A stretch of DNA of 64,000 nucleotides from Nitrobacteraceae bacterium AZCC 1564 (GTDB lineage: Bacteria; Pseudomonadota; Alphaproteobacteria; Rhizobiales; Xanthobacteraceae): the NCBI GenBank assembly GCA_036924835.1, contig JBAGRR010000001.1, positions 1,054,001 through 1,118,000 on the forward strand, in the 5' to 3' direction. The stretch's first letter is position 1; each line of letters starts with the position of its first letter. The translations under genes were made by a program, and so were the position numbers. The notes under the pieces were generated by a model. It saw only the letters and a list, made by a program, of their open reading frames with translations. It did no database searches and had not been told where the DNA came from. This document shows positions 46,532 through 55,965 of this stretch, piece by piece.

Positions 46532-47538
46532 CCGATTTGGCAGCCACCGAACCACTGCCGCAGGCCAAGCGGGACTTCATTCCGTTGCTGCTGCCAATTG
46601 CATTGGCACTTGTCACCGTCCCGTTGATTGGGTCGCCCAGCACGTGGGTCACGCTGACCGTTGCAAGCCTCGCCATGGGGATGATGATCTTCATCATGGC
46701 GTCCGGCCTAACGCTGGTGTTCGGCTTGATGGACGTGCTGAATTTCGGCCACGGCGCTTTCATCGCGGTCGGCGCTTACGTGGCGACACTCGTGCTGGCC
46801 CCTCTCGCGACCTACGTCCAAGCGGATTCGCTTTGGCTGAATCTCGCGGCCCTCGCCCCAGCCGCGTTGTTGTCGATGGCGGTGTCAGGTGCACTCGGCC
46901 TTGTGTTCGAGCGCGTGCTGATCCTTCCGGTGTATGGCAACCACCTCAAGCAGATCCTCATCACCATGGGAGGACTGATCGTTACCGAGCAGGCCCTCTA
47001 TGCGCTTTGGGGACCGGCACGTATGCCGCTGCCACTCCCTTCCTCCCTGCGCGGCTCGTTCATCTTCGGCGACATCGCCATCGCCAAGTACCGCGTTCTT
47101 GCAATGATCGTTGGCCTCGTCGTGTTTGGGATCATTCTGCTGGTGCTGAACCGAACCAAAATCGGCCTCCTGATCCGCGCGGGCGTTGAGAACGGCGAGA
47201 TGGTGGAAGCTCTTGGATACCGCATCAAACGGCTCTTCCTCGGTGTCTTCATGGCCGGCTCTGCGCTTGCAGGCCTTGGCGGCATCATGTGGGCCCTTTA
47301 CCGCGAGGAAGTCCATGCCTCGATGGGCGGCGATTTGATGGTGCTTGTCTTCATCGTCATTATCATCGGCGGCCTTGGCTCCATCAGCGGCTGTTTCATC
47401 GGCGCAATCCTGGTGGCCATGGTTGCCAACTATGGCGGCTTCCTTGTGCCGAAACTCGCGCTGGTCTCGAACATCCTGCTGATGGTCGCGATCCTGATGT
47501 GGCGACCACGCGGCCTCTTTCCGGTGACAAATCGATGA
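46528..47538 (+). CDS. livH: Liv-type ABC transporter permease, LivH
   Basis: This inner-membrane permease has 336 residues and about eight to nine membrane segments. An N-terminal cytoplasmic stretch of about 15 residues precedes the first helix. The family motif is GLTLVFGLMDVLNFGHGAF, and the ATPase-contact loop is ENGEMVEALGYRI. At the 3' end the stop overlaps the start of livM as ATGA (47535-47538). Confidence 0.93.
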   Translation: MTDLAATEPLPQAKRDFIPLLLPIALALVTVPLIGSPSTWVTLTVASLAMGMMIFIMASGLTLVFGLMDVLNFGHGAFIAVGAYVATLVLAPLATYVQADSLWLNLAALAPAALLSMAVSGALGLVFERVLILPVYGNHLKQILITMGGLIVTEQALYALWGPARMPLPLPSSLRGSFIFGDIAIAKYRVLAMIVGLVVFGIILLVLNRTKIGLLIRAGVENGEMVEALGYRIKRLFLGVFMAGSALAGLGGIMWALYREEVHASMGGDLMVLVFIVIIIGGLGSISGCFIGAILVAMVANYGGFLVPKLALVSNILLMVAILMWRPRGLFPVTNR

Positions 47539-48596
47539 TGATCCTTTCCGGCGATCCGCCGCGCAGCCGCGTTCTCAGCCTTCTGCTCATCGTCATCGTG
47601 GCAGCGTTGGCGCTCGCGCCCTTCCTGTTCCCCGGCGCGAAAGCGATGAACGTCGCCACCAAGATCTGCATCTTCGCAGCGCTGGTCGCATCCTACGACC
47701 TGCTGCTTGGCTATACCGGCACGGTATCGTTTGCCCACACGATGTTCTATGGCATCGGCAGCTACGCCATCGCCATTGCACTCTACGCGCTAGGGCCGAC
47801 ATGGACGGGCGTCGCCGCAGGCATTGCCATCGGTCTGCCGCTGGCGGTGCTGCTTGCGCTTGGCATCGGCCTATTCTCGCTTCGTGTGCAGGCGATCTTC
47901 TTTGCCATGATCACGCTGGCGGTAGCGTCAGCCTTTCAGGTGCTCGCCTCTCAGATGTCCTGGCTCACCGGCGGCGACGACGGTCGCAGCTTCCAGCTTC
48001 CTGAATTGCTGCGCCCCGGTACGGTGCTGATTTCGAAGAACGTGTTCGGATTTGAATTCAATGGCCGGACGCTGACCTATTACATCGTGTTTCTTGCAGC
48101 GGCCGCCATGATCCTTGCTCTGCTCCGGATCGTGAACTCACCGTTCGGTCGCGTACTCCAGGCAGTGCGCGAAAATCGATTCAGAGCCGAGGCGTTAGGC
48201 TACCGCACTGTGTTTCACCTGACTTGGGCCAATTGTCTTGCAGCGTTGGTGGCGGCGGCAGCAGGCATGCTCAACTCTCTGTGGCTGCGCTACGCCGGCC
48301 CCGACACCTCGCTTAGCTTCACCATCATGGTCGATATCCTCCTGATGGTGGTCATCGGCGGCATGGGAACAATTTATGGCGCCGTGATCGGTGCGGCCAT
48401 GTTCATTCTCGCAGAGAATTATCTGCAGACGCTGATGGGGATGGCAGCAAAAGCGACAGCAAGTGCCGGCATTCCCGTGCTACCCGACCTGCTGCATCCC
48501 GACCGCTGGCTGCTGTGGCTGGGGCTACTCTTCATCGCCAGCGTCTATTTCTTCCCGACCGGTGTGGTCGGCAAACTCCGCAGCCGGAAATCCTGA
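47535..48596 (+). CDS. livM: Liv-type ABC transporter permease, LivM
   Basis: This permease has 353 residues from the ATG at 47535. The open frame continues upstream to 47289, but that part lies inside livH; the ATGA overlap decides the start, though an ATG one codon later is also possible. It has the LivM motifs YDLLLGYTGTVSFAHTMFY and RVLQAVRENRFRAEALGYR. It is the last gene of the second importer. A composite hairpin repeat begins 66 bases after its stop. Confidence 0.92.
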   Translation: MMILSGDPPRSRVLSLLLIVIVAALALAPFLFPGAKAMNVATKICIFAALVASYDLLLGYTGTVSFAHTMFYGIGSYAIAIALYALGPTWTGVAAGIAIGLPLAVLLALGIGLFSLRVQAIFFAMITLAVASAFQVLASQMSWLTGGDDGRSFQLPELLRPGTVLISKNVFGFEFNGRTLTYYIVFLAAAAMILALLRIVNSPFGRVLQAVRENRFRAEALGYRTVFHLTWANCLAALVAAAAGMLNSLWLRYAGPDTSLSFTIMVDILLMVVIGGMGTIYGAVIGAAMFILAENYLQTLMGMAAKATASAGIPVLPDLLHPDRWLLWLGLLFIASVYFFPTGVVGKLRSRKS

Positions 48597-48662
48597 TCGC
48601 ACAGCCCCCTTTCCGACCGAAATAGCCTGCGGATTTTGCGATTAAGATGCGCTAGGCTTTCG

Positions 48663-48821
48663 GCAGTGCGCTGGATTTGACGTTCGTACCAGTATTTCGG
48701 CGAGTCCTCAGTACGAACGTCAAATCCAAAAAGCGCACTAGCGTCATAGAGTTGCTAGCGTCCCTCCTGGTTCTAACGTTCGCAAACGAGAGTGCTGCGA
48801 ACGTTAGAACCGGGACACTAG
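48663..48821. repeat. composite bulged-hairpin repeat, two units (K, L)
   Basis: Unit K spans 48663-48741 and unit L 48755-48821, with spacer CGTCATAGAGTTG. Unit K has core GGATTTGACGTTCGTA, a degenerate left tip and an insertion of about four bases on the right arm. Unit L has core GGTTCTAACGTTCGCA, a TCCT insertion on the left arm and a shortened loop. By core and loop, K matches unit R and L matches unit O of the array at 60155-60483, both read on the opposite strand (shared loop parts GGCGAGTCCTCA and AACGAGAGTGCTGC). It thus equals the outer units of that array without the inner two. Confidence 0.83.
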
Positions 48822-48840
48822 TGATGCTGTCGGATATCGC

Positions 48841-51534
48841 ATGAGCACCTATCGCCTCGACCATCTGTTCGCGCCGCGCTCCATTGTGCTGATCGGAGGA
48901 AGCCCGAAATCCAATTCGGTGGGCGGGACCACGCTGCGCAACCTCCGCGAGGGCGGGTTCGGCGGTTCAATTCATGTGATCAACCGAAAATATCCTGAGA
49001 TCGAAGGCATCAAGACGTTGCCGGACATCAAGGATGTGCCTGATACACCGGACCTCGCGATCATCAGCGTTCCCCCGTCTTCCGTCGAAAGCGTGGTTAA
49101 GGCCGTTGGCGCGCGCGGCTGCCCAACCGCAATGATCCTCACCGCGGGACTAGGGCATGGCGCGGGGTCCGTTACCGAAGCGATCGCCCGGACCGCGCGT
49201 GCGACCAGCTTGCGCCTGATCGGACCATCGCTCGGCATTCTGGTTCCCCGCATCAATCTCAACGCCAGTTTCGCCTCGCGCCTGCCGAAAGCAGGAGATC
49301 TCGCGCTGATTTCCCAATCGGGCTCGATATCCACGGCTCTCGTCGATTGGGCCATGAACCGCAACGTGGGATTTTCAGCCATTGCATCGATGACAGAAAA
49401 TCTTGATGTCGATTTCAGCGATCTGCTTGATTACTTCGCACTCGATATCGAGACCCGCGCCATTCTTCTCTACGTCGAGTCCATCAGCGACGCGCGCAAG
49501 TTCATGTCAGCGGCAAGGGCCGCTTCTCGCGTCAAGCCGGTTGTCGTCATCAAATCCGGGCGGCACAAACAAGGGGCGCGCGCGGCTACTACGCACACCG
49601 GTGCGCTCGCCGGAACTGATGCCGTCTATGACGCCGCGTTCCGGCGTGCCGGCCTAGTGCGCGTGTTCGATATGGACGAGTTGTTCTCAGCCGCTGAGAC
49701 GCTTGGACACCTGCAGTCATCCCATGGTCATCGGCTCGCCATTGTCAGCAACGGCGGTGGCCTCGGCGTTCTCGCCGTGGACAGATTGATCGACCTCGGC
49801 GGCGAACTGGCGAGCATTTCGGAAGATGTCAGAAAGGCTCTCGCAGCAATCCTTCCTGAACAATGGTCGAATGCCAATCCGGTCGACATCCTCGGCGACG
49901 CTGACGGCGAGCGTTATGCGGGGGCCTGCGAGCTGATCCTCGGAGATACCGCCAATAACGCCCTCCTGATCATGAACTCGCCTAATACACTGGCGTCTCC
50001 GATCGAGAACGCGAAGTCGGTCGTGAACGCCGTGCTCAAACACCGCAAGGAGACCTATTCCCGCAAGCCGGTGTTCGCGGCATGGATTGGAGACGCTGGA
50101 GAAGCGGCAGCCGCGTTCGGCGCCGCGGGTATCCCTCACTTCTCAAGCGAAGTCGACGCTGTTCGCGGCTTTATGCACATCGTGCGCTACCGCGAAGGTC
50201 TGGATGTCGCCATGCAGACGCCGCCCAGCCTGCCGGAAGATTTCGCGCCGGACGTGATCGCCGGACGCGCCATTATCAGGGAAGCGCTGAAGGATAATCG
50301 GACCTGGCTCAGCCCAATCGAGATCACCGATCTGTTTGCGGCTTACGGCATTCCGATCGCGTCCGCCGTTCTAGCCCGGGATCCGCAGCAGGCAGTTCGG
50401 GCGGCAACGCCGCTTCTGGCGGAAGGCAATACCGTTGTCGTGAAAATCAGCTCCCCTGACATCCCGATCAAATCCGACGTCGGCGGCGTACGGCTGAATC
50501 TCACCAGCGAACGTGCTATCCACGATGCAACCGCGGAAATCCTTCAGCGCGCCCGCGCCATGAAACCCGACGCCCGCATCGATGGCGTGACGGTGCATCC
50601 GATGATCCTGCGGCCTCGCGCCCGCGAATTGATTGCGGGATTGGCCGACGATCCGACCTTCGGTCCCGTAGTGGTCTTCGGTCGCGGAGGAACCGCAGTC
50701 GAGGTCATCAACGACAAGGCGCTTGCACTACCCCCGCTCGATATGAATCTCGCGAAGGACTTGATCTCGCGCACCCGTGTATCTCGCATTCTCAAGAGCT
50801 ATCGCGACGTGCCTGCAGCAAATGAAAATGCGGTCGCACTGCTGTTGGTTAAACTGGCCCAGATGGCCGCAGACATTCCCGAGATCCGGGAGCTGGACAT
50901 CAATCCGCTGCTCGCCGACAGAGAGGGGATTATTGCTGCTGACGCCCGCGTTGTTATTGCACCGCTGACCGAAGCCATTCACGGATCGGGGCAATACCGC
51001 TTTGCGATCCGGCCTTACCCGAAAGAATGGGAACGGCATGAGACGCTCAACGATGGCCGGAAGATCTTTGTGCGGCCGCTTCGCCCCGAAGACGAGCATC
51101 TCTACCCGGAATTCTTTGAGCATGTCAGCCGAGAAGACATCCGCTTGCGTTTCTTCTCCGCGATCAAGGAGCTCACTCACCCCTTCATTGCGCGCCTCAC
51201 CCAACTCGATTACGCGCGTGCGATGGCGTTTATCGCGATCGAGGAGACAACCGGCAAAATGCTTGGCGTGGTGCGCCTGCATACCGACGCGGATTTTGCG
51301 AGCGCCGAATACGCTATACTTGTGCGCTCAGACCTGAAAGGTTTCGGTCTCGGATGGATGCTGATGCAGATGATCATCGAATACGCACGCGCGGAAGGCG
51401 TGCGTGAGATCCGTGGCCAAGTCCTAAGCCACAACCATGCCATGCTCGCCATGTGCAAAAGGCTCGGATTTACCGTCGGCCCAGACCCACAGAACGGCGA
51501 CGTTTCCCTCGTCGTTCTGCCGATCGTCAAATAG
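48841..51534 (+). CDS. Pat-type protein lysine acetyltransferase with acyl-CoA synthetase-like domains
   Basis: This 897-residue protein combines, in order, a CoA-binding Rossmann domain (about 10-135), a succinyl-CoA ligase-like domain (about 150-450), an ATP-grasp domain (about 480-700; VVKISSPDIPIKSDVGGV) and a C-terminal GNAT domain (about 730-890; DLKGFGLGWML is the acetyl-CoA loop). This is the layout of Pat/YfiQ, which acetylates lysines of acetyl-CoA synthetase and other enzymes. The synthetase-like part in this group is generally non-catalytic and may sense CoA or ATP. The ATG at 48841 is only 19 bases after a hairpin repeat, so the promoter must be in or before the repeat. Confidence 0.88.
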   Translation: MSTYRLDHLFAPRSIVLIGGSPKSNSVGGTTLRNLREGGFGGSIHVINRKYPEIEGIKTLPDIKDVPDTPDLAIISVPPSSVESVVKAVGARGCPTAMILTAGLGHGAGSVTEAIARTARATSLRLIGPSLGILVPRINLNASFASRLPKAGDLALISQSGSISTALVDWAMNRNVGFSAIASMTENLDVDFSDLLDYFALDIETRAILLYVESISDARKFMSAARAASRVKPVVVIKSGRHKQGARAATTHTGALAGTDAVYDAAFRRAGLVRVFDMDELFSAAETLGHLQSSHGHRLAIVSNGGGLGVLAVDRLIDLGGELASISEDVRKALAAILPEQWSNANPVDILGDADGERYAGACELILGDTANNALLIMNSPNTLASPIENAKSVVNAVLKHRKETYSRKPVFAAWIGDAGEAAAAFGAAGIPHFSSEVDAVRGFMHIVRYREGLDVAMQTPPSLPEDFAPDVIAGRAIIREALKDNRTWLSPIEITDLFAAYGIPIASAVLARDPQQAVRAATPLLAEGNTVVVKISSPDIPIKSDVGGVRLNLTSERAIHDATAEILQRARAMKPDARIDGVTVHPMILRPRARELIAGLADDPTFGPVVVFGRGGTAVEVINDKALALPPLDMNLAKDLISRTRVSRILKSYRDVPAANENAVALLLVKLAQMAADIPEIRELDINPLLADREGIIAADARVVIAPLTEAIHGSGQYRFAIRPYPKEWERHETLNDGRKIFVRPLRPEDEHLYPEFFEHVSREDIRLRFFSAIKELTHPFIARLTQLDYARAMAFIAIEETTGKMLGVVRLHTDADFASAEYAILVRSDLKGFGLGWMLMQMIIEYARAEGVREIRGQVLSHNHAMLAMCKRLGFTVGPDPQNGDVSLVVLPIVK

Positions 51535-51569
51535 GTGTATAGACCTGCGCGGACCGCACAGGAGATCCC

Positions 51570-51647
51570 ATGTCGAGAATCATCATTTCAGCGGTGATTG
51601 CCGCAGCCCTTATCATCTGGGTCTATTTCGGCGTTATGATGCATTGA
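51570..51647 (+). CDS. 25-residue predicted membrane peptide
   Basis: The frame encodes MSRIIISAVIAAALIIWVYF followed by GVMMH, a single hydrophobic helix with one positive charge at the N terminus. AGGAG lies six bases before the ATG, an ideal ribosome binding site. It begins 35 bases after the acetyltransferase stop and ends just before an interspersed repeat. I do not recognise it. The composition and strong start site suggest a real small membrane protein, but no homologue could be checked. Confidence 0.5.
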   Translation: MSRIIISAVIAAALIIWVYFGVMMH

Positions 51648-51653
51648 CGGAGA

Positions 51654-51752
51654 GCGTTTTCGAGCGAAGTGGGTACCGGTTCGCGTGAAGAAAACGCGTC
51701 AAAATAAGAATCTACAGCTTCGACTCTGATTCAATCAGAACCGAAGCTGTAG
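51654..51752. repeat. interspersed two-hairpin repeat of Bradyrhizobium-type genomes
   Basis: The first hairpin is GCGTTTTC (51654-51661) with GAAAACGC (51690-51697), with an inner GCGAA/TTCGC stem. A second lies at 51712-51752 with arms CTACAGCTTCG and complement. From memory, this unit (GAGCGTTTTCGAGCGAAGTG, then a variable hairpin) occurs many times in Bradyrhizobium and Rhodopseudomonas genomes. It differs from the CTAG-tipped family in sequence and structure. The second hairpin lies seven bases after the stop of the leftward alcohol dehydrogenase gene and may act as its terminator. Confidence 0.7.
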
Positions 51753-51758
51753 GTCCCA

Positions 51759-52811
51759 TTAAGGGACCAGCACCGCGCGTCCAACAAGTTTGCCCTGCTG
51801 CAAATCAAGAAGCGACTCGTTGGCCTGCGAGAGCGAACGGCGCGTGACAGGGATCGGCGGAAGCTTCTTCTCGCGGACGAGATCAAGCAGCTCTTGGGTT
51901 TCACGTAGGTTGCCGACATAGCTGCCCTGGATCGTGATCGCCTTGATCGGGATCAACGGCAACGCCCAGGGTGCTCCACCACCAAATAGGCCGACGATGA
52001 CTAGCTTGCCCCCCTTGGTGAGGCAGTCGAAACCCAGTGTCGCTGTCGCAGAATTACCAACAAGATCAATCGCGCCGCGAATGGGACCACCGGCTTTTGC
52101 CATGATCTGCTGAAGGGCGTCAGGAGCCGCACCATCGACAGTCCCGAGCACGCCCTCCTTCTCGGCCGCCTCGCGTTTCTTCGCGTCGATATCGACCATG
52201 ATGGCGCCCTTGCCGCCCATTGCCTTGAGCAGCGCCAGGGCCATAAGGCCGAGGCCGCCGGCACCGAAGATCACGATGGGCTGATGGATGTAGGCTTCGA
52301 CCTTCTTGATCGCGCTGTAGGTCGTAACACCCGAACAGGCATAGGGCGCTGCCGTTACGGGGTCCAGCCCCTTCAGATCGAGTAGGTAACGCGGATGCGG
52401 CACCGTGATGTGATCGGAGTACCCGCCGTCGCAATAGACCCCGAGCGAACGCGGCTTGGTGCACATGTTCTCGTCGCCAGCCTGACAGACCTCGCACTTG
52501 CCGCAGCCGATCCATGGATAAACCAGCCGAATATCGCCGACGGATACGCCACTTGCCTCTGGGCCCAGGGCGACCACCTCGCCAACGGTCTCGTGCCCCA
52601 TAGTGAGCGGCAGGTTTACGCCGCGATCCTTCAACGACAGCGGCTTACGGCCGTGTCCGAGCTCGTATCCGCCCTCCCAGATGTGCAGATCGCTGTGACA
52701 GACGCCAGCGGCCTTTACCTTCAAAAGGACCTGCGAACCTATCGGTTGCGGGGTCGCGATGTCGACCTCCTTCAACGGTCCCTTGAACTCGGTGACCTGA
52801 AAACTCTTCAT
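51759..52811 (-). CDS. zinc-dependent alcohol dehydrogenase
   Basis: This medium-chain dehydrogenase has 350 residues from the ATG at 52811, which follows GGGAG. The catalytic zinc ligands are C38 (GVCHSD) and H73-E74 (GHE), and the structural zinc cysteines are at 103, 106, 109 and 117 (GCGKCEVC, then NMC). The cofactor motif is IFGAGGLGLMAL. The frame is open to 52937, but the added residues do not match the family. It is divergent from a LysR-type gene, which probably controls it. The alcohol or aldehyde substrate is not known. Confidence 0.9.
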   Translation of the reverse strand: MKSFQVTEFKGPLKEVDIATPQPIGSQVLLKVKAAGVCHSDLHIWEGGYELGHGRKPLSLKDRGVNLPLTMGHETVGEVVALGPEASGVSVGDIRLVYPWIGCGKCEVCQAGDENMCTKPRSLGVYCDGGYSDHITVPHPRYLLDLKGLDPVTAAPYACSGVTTYSAIKKVEAYIHQPIVIFGAGGLGLMALALLKAMGGKGAIMVDIDAKKREAAEKEGVLGTVDGAAPDALQQIMAKAGGPIRGAIDLVGNSATATLGFDCLTKGGKLVIVGLFGGGAPWALPLIPIKAITIQGSYVGNLRETQELLDLVREKKLPPIPVTRRSLSQANESLLDLQQGKLVGRAVLVP

Positions 52812-53032
52812 CGCGTTTCTCCCTGATATTTTCAGAATGCTTTCACGCAGCTCATTGAAGCAATCGCTGCGAATATCCAATGGAATAGATGCGCGCAACG
52901 CGCCCACTGTCAATACAAGAGCGCTGTATGGCAGCATCGACAGAACGTGAAACCTGGTCGAAGATGCCTTATGGATGAGCTGAAGATTGTCGCCGGCGTT
53001 CGCCGCTGCGGCAGGAAACTGAAAGCCGCGAG

Positions 53033-53941
53033 ATGAGCGACCAATTTGACTGGAATCTTGTCAGATCGTTTTTGGCGATCACACGTTCCGGCAGCATGAC
53101 GGCAGCCGCGAAGCGGTTGAAAATCGACTATTCGACCCTCAGCCGCCGCATCGCCGCGCTTGAAGCATCGCTTGGGGCCCAATTGTTTGACCGGCGCACA
53201 AGTGGCTCGTCCCTGACCGACGCGGGCGAACGACTGCTTGAGATGGCCGAGCAGATGGATCAACTCGCCACATCGGTCGAACAATCGATCGGAACTGCAA
53301 CGCTGCAGGCGACAGGCGCCGTGCGAATCGGCACACCGGACGGGTTCGGAACGCGCTTTCTCGCCCCTCGCCTTGGCATCCTGTGCGACCGTCATCCCGA
53401 CCTCACCGTCGAATTGGTCGCGATGCCGCGCGAATACAATCTTTCCCGCCGCGAAGCAGACATTGCCGTGACGGTGACGCAGCCAAGCGAGGGAAGGCTC
53501 CATGCCCGCAAGCTCACGGATTACGAATTAGGCCTCTACGCTTCCCGCACATATCTGGCCAATCACCCGGCGATCGACAGCACCGGCGATGTACCGTCGC
53601 ATCGCTTCATCTCGTACATTGAGGATTTGATCTTTTCGCCCGGGCTTGAGTACACGCATTTCGTATCGCCGGACCTGCGTCCAGCGATCAAGAGCTCGAA
53701 CCTCATCGCCCAGCTCAACGCTACCATCGCCGGCGCCGGGCTTTGCGTGTTGCCGCGCTTTATCGCCAAGCACGAACCGGAGCTCGTCCGTGTTCTGCCG
53801 GGACGTTTCAAGCTCATCAGATCTTTCTGGCTGATGCTGCATAGCGACCTGCGCAATATTGCGCGCGTTCGTGTGACGGCGGATTTCATTGCCGAGCAGG
53901 CCGCAAAGGCACAAGATGAGTTTCTTCCGCCCGACTCGTGA
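53033..53941 (+). CDS. LysR-type transcriptional regulator
   Basis: This 302-residue regulator has an N-terminal winged helix-turn-helix (about 5-65; GSMTAAAKRLKIDYSTLSRRI) and a C-terminal effector-binding domain. It is divergent from the zinc alcohol dehydrogenase gene with 221 bases between the two starts, the classical layout for a LysR regulator and its target. It is the only transcription regulator I find in the 64 kb, so any role in the sugar-acid region would have to be at a distance. Confidence 0.9.
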   Translation: MSDQFDWNLVRSFLAITRSGSMTAAAKRLKIDYSTLSRRIAALEASLGAQLFDRRTSGSSLTDAGERLLEMAEQMDQLATSVEQSIGTATLQATGAVRIGTPDGFGTRFLAPRLGILCDRHPDLTVELVAMPREYNLSRREADIAVTVTQPSEGRLHARKLTDYELGLYASRTYLANHPAIDSTGDVPSHRFISYIEDLIFSPGLEYTHFVSPDLRPAIKSSNLIAQLNATIAGAGLCVLPRFIAKHEPELVRVLPGRFKLIRSFWLMLHSDLRNIARVRVTADFIAEQAAKAQDEFLPPDS

Positions 53942-54096
53942 GAACGAACCTCGGTAAGTGATCGAAGCGGCGGCTTAGTGGCCGCAATTTAACGAAAAGA
54001 CCGCTCACCTGCGGTCGATCCATTGAGCTAGATCAATCACAAGCGACACTTTCGTTCAGAAGCTGCCGTCGATCTCTTTTTCGATGGGGCGACAAC

Positions 54097-55200
54097 ATGA
54101 ACCTTCTGCTCAAGGAAATTCGACACAGCCCACTGCTCTGGATGCTGGTCTTCGTCCCCATCGTGCTAGCAGTCGAATATACAGCCCCCTCCGCCCACAC
54201 AGCCCTGTTTGTGCTCGCTGTCCTGGCCATCGTGCCACTGGCGGCGCTTCTCAGTCACGCGACCGACAGCGTCGCAGAAAAAACGGGCGATGCAATCGGC
54301 GGCTTGCTCAACGCAACGTTAGGAAACTTGACTGAGTTAATCATCGCGATCGCCGCGCTTCATGCTGGAGAATATATGCTGGTCAAGGCATCGATCGCTG
54401 GTGCCATCGTGACCAACTCGCTCTTTATGCTCGGCGCGTCATTTCTGCTCGGTGGGCTTCGGCATCACGTTCAAGAGTACAATCGCGCCGGGGGAAGATT
54501 GTACGCAGCCTTGCTGTTGATGGCCACGATTGCGCTTCTCGCTCCGGCATCGGTGGCGAACCTTGACATGGCACGAGGCGAAGTGATGGCGCAGAAGCTC
54601 AGTACAGGCCTCGCCGTATTGCTCATATGTGCCTACGGACTAGGCCTGCTGTTCTCGCTCAAGACACACAAAGAGTTGTTCGTAAGCGAGGAACATGGCG
54701 AGGCGGGCGGCGCTGGTTGGCCGATCGGACTGGCGATCGGCACGCTCATCGGGGCCACAGTGCTGGTTGCGTTGGTGAGCGAAATATTCGTGAGCTCGGT
54801 GCAGAAGGCGGGAGAGACCTTGGGATTGAGCCCGGCTTTTGTTGGCTTCATCATCGTCGCGCTTGTCGGCGCTGCCGCGGAAATGGCGGTTGCGTTTTCT
54901 GCAGCGCGCAAAAACCGCCTCGATATGAGCGTCAGCATCGCGCTCGGAAGCGCGTCTCAAATCGCTCTGTTCGTTGCGCCGGTACTGGTGCTCCTCAGCT
55001 ACGTTATCGGCCCGAAACCCATGGACTTGCAGTTTTGGCCGGGAGCCGTGACCATGGTTATGATCGCCACTATAACGTCCTGCTTCATCACGAACAGCGG
55101 ACGGTCAGCATGGTTCATTGGTGTCTTGCTCGTGTTCATCTACGCGATCTTCGCCATGACCCTGTATATGGTGCCGCCTGGCTCCCATGCGCCTTTGTAA
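54097..55200 (+). CDS. calcium/proton-type cation antiporter
   Basis: This inner-membrane antiporter of the CaCA family (CAX/ChaA type) has 367 residues and about eleven membrane helices in two halves. The first alpha repeat contains GNLTELIIAIAAL. The second contains LVGAAAEMAVAFSAARKNR, where most members have GNAAEH; this leaves the acidic residue but changes the asparagine and histidine. A charged loop near residue 200 (SEEHGEAGG) separates the halves. It is 17 bases before a K+ channel gene in the same direction, so the two may balance ion flux together. Confidence 0.87.
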   Translation: MNLLLKEIRHSPLLWMLVFVPIVLAVEYTAPSAHTALFVLAVLAIVPLAALLSHATDSVAEKTGDAIGGLLNATLGNLTELIIAIAALHAGEYMLVKASIAGAIVTNSLFMLGASFLLGGLRHHVQEYNRAGGRLYAALLLMATIALLAPASVANLDMARGEVMAQKLSTGLAVLLICAYGLGLLFSLKTHKELFVSEEHGEAGGAGWPIGLAIGTLIGATVLVALVSEIFVSSVQKAGETLGLSPAFVGFIIVALVGAAAEMAVAFSAARKNRLDMSVSIALGSASQIALFVAPVLVLLSYVIGPKPMDLQFWPGAVTMVMIATITSCFITNSGRSAWFIGVLLVFIYAIFAMTLYMVPPGSHAPL

Positions 55201-55217
55201 GAGGGTAGCGGTCAGAA

Positions 55218-55769
55218 ATGAGCCAAGAACAACATTATTTAGGCCGCTGGGTTCGCACCATCGGGCCTGTTGTCGTCGGTTACAGCGTCGTCGGTTTGTT
55301 GGTCGAAGCGTCCATACCGCGATTTCTTCCTGAGAACACTCTGACGATGGCCATTGGAGAAGCCGCGAAAGCTGGCGTGTTCGCTATTTGGCTTTATCTG
55401 ATTTGGCGCATATGCGGCACGATCAAGGCCATCTACGGTCCGGATAGTGCAAGTTATCTCGAGCGCACGCCTATCTGGAGAATTCTTTTGGACATCACGG
55501 CTGCCTATGTCTTGGCGGCGTTCTGTTTTTCTGTGATTTACGTCTACTTGGTGCGTCGGGACGCGAATGCGTTTTCTGCCGAACTCAATTTGGGTGACGC
55601 ACTCTATTTCAGCTTCGTATCCATGACCACAACGGGTTATGGCGACATATCGCCGAGGTCAGGATCGGCAAAGTTCGTCGTTTGTTTGCAAATCCTGTTT
55701 GGCTTCCTTTACAACGTCCTGTTCTTCTCGATTTTTGCCGGGCTTGCGGGCCGAAGACGTTCAGATTGA
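55218..55769 (+). CDS. two-TM-pore potassium channel-like protein
   Basis: This membrane protein of 183 residues has four hydrophobic segments. The last two flank a pore loop with SMTTTGYGD (filter T139-G140-Y141-G142-D143), the K+ selectivity signature. No RCK or cyclic-nucleotide domain follows, so it is a simple channel. The first two helices are an N-terminal extension to the basic pore module. It follows the cation antiporter by 17 bases, probably in an operon. Confidence 0.85.
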   Translation: MSQEQHYLGRWVRTIGPVVVGYSVVGLLVEASIPRFLPENTLTMAIGEAAKAGVFAIWLYLIWRICGTIKAIYGPDSASYLERTPIWRILLDITAAYVLAAFCFSVIYVYLVRRDANAFSAELNLGDALYFSFVSMTTTGYGDISPRSGSAKFVVCLQILFGFLYNVLFFSIFAGLAGRRRSD

Positions 55770-55965
55770 AGCGCGCTATCATTAAGCTATATGCATTTCG
55801 GCATGTATGGCATGTACGTCCTCCATGAGGGGGCAGATGCGTGGTATCGCACCGGCCCAGGTGCCCAATGCGAAGATATCCGTTTGCCATGGCGTCGGCG
55901 GCATGTTTGCTGCGTCAGGTACCATCATCTTCACCAACGAACGCTGAGAACAGCAACAACAGGAT

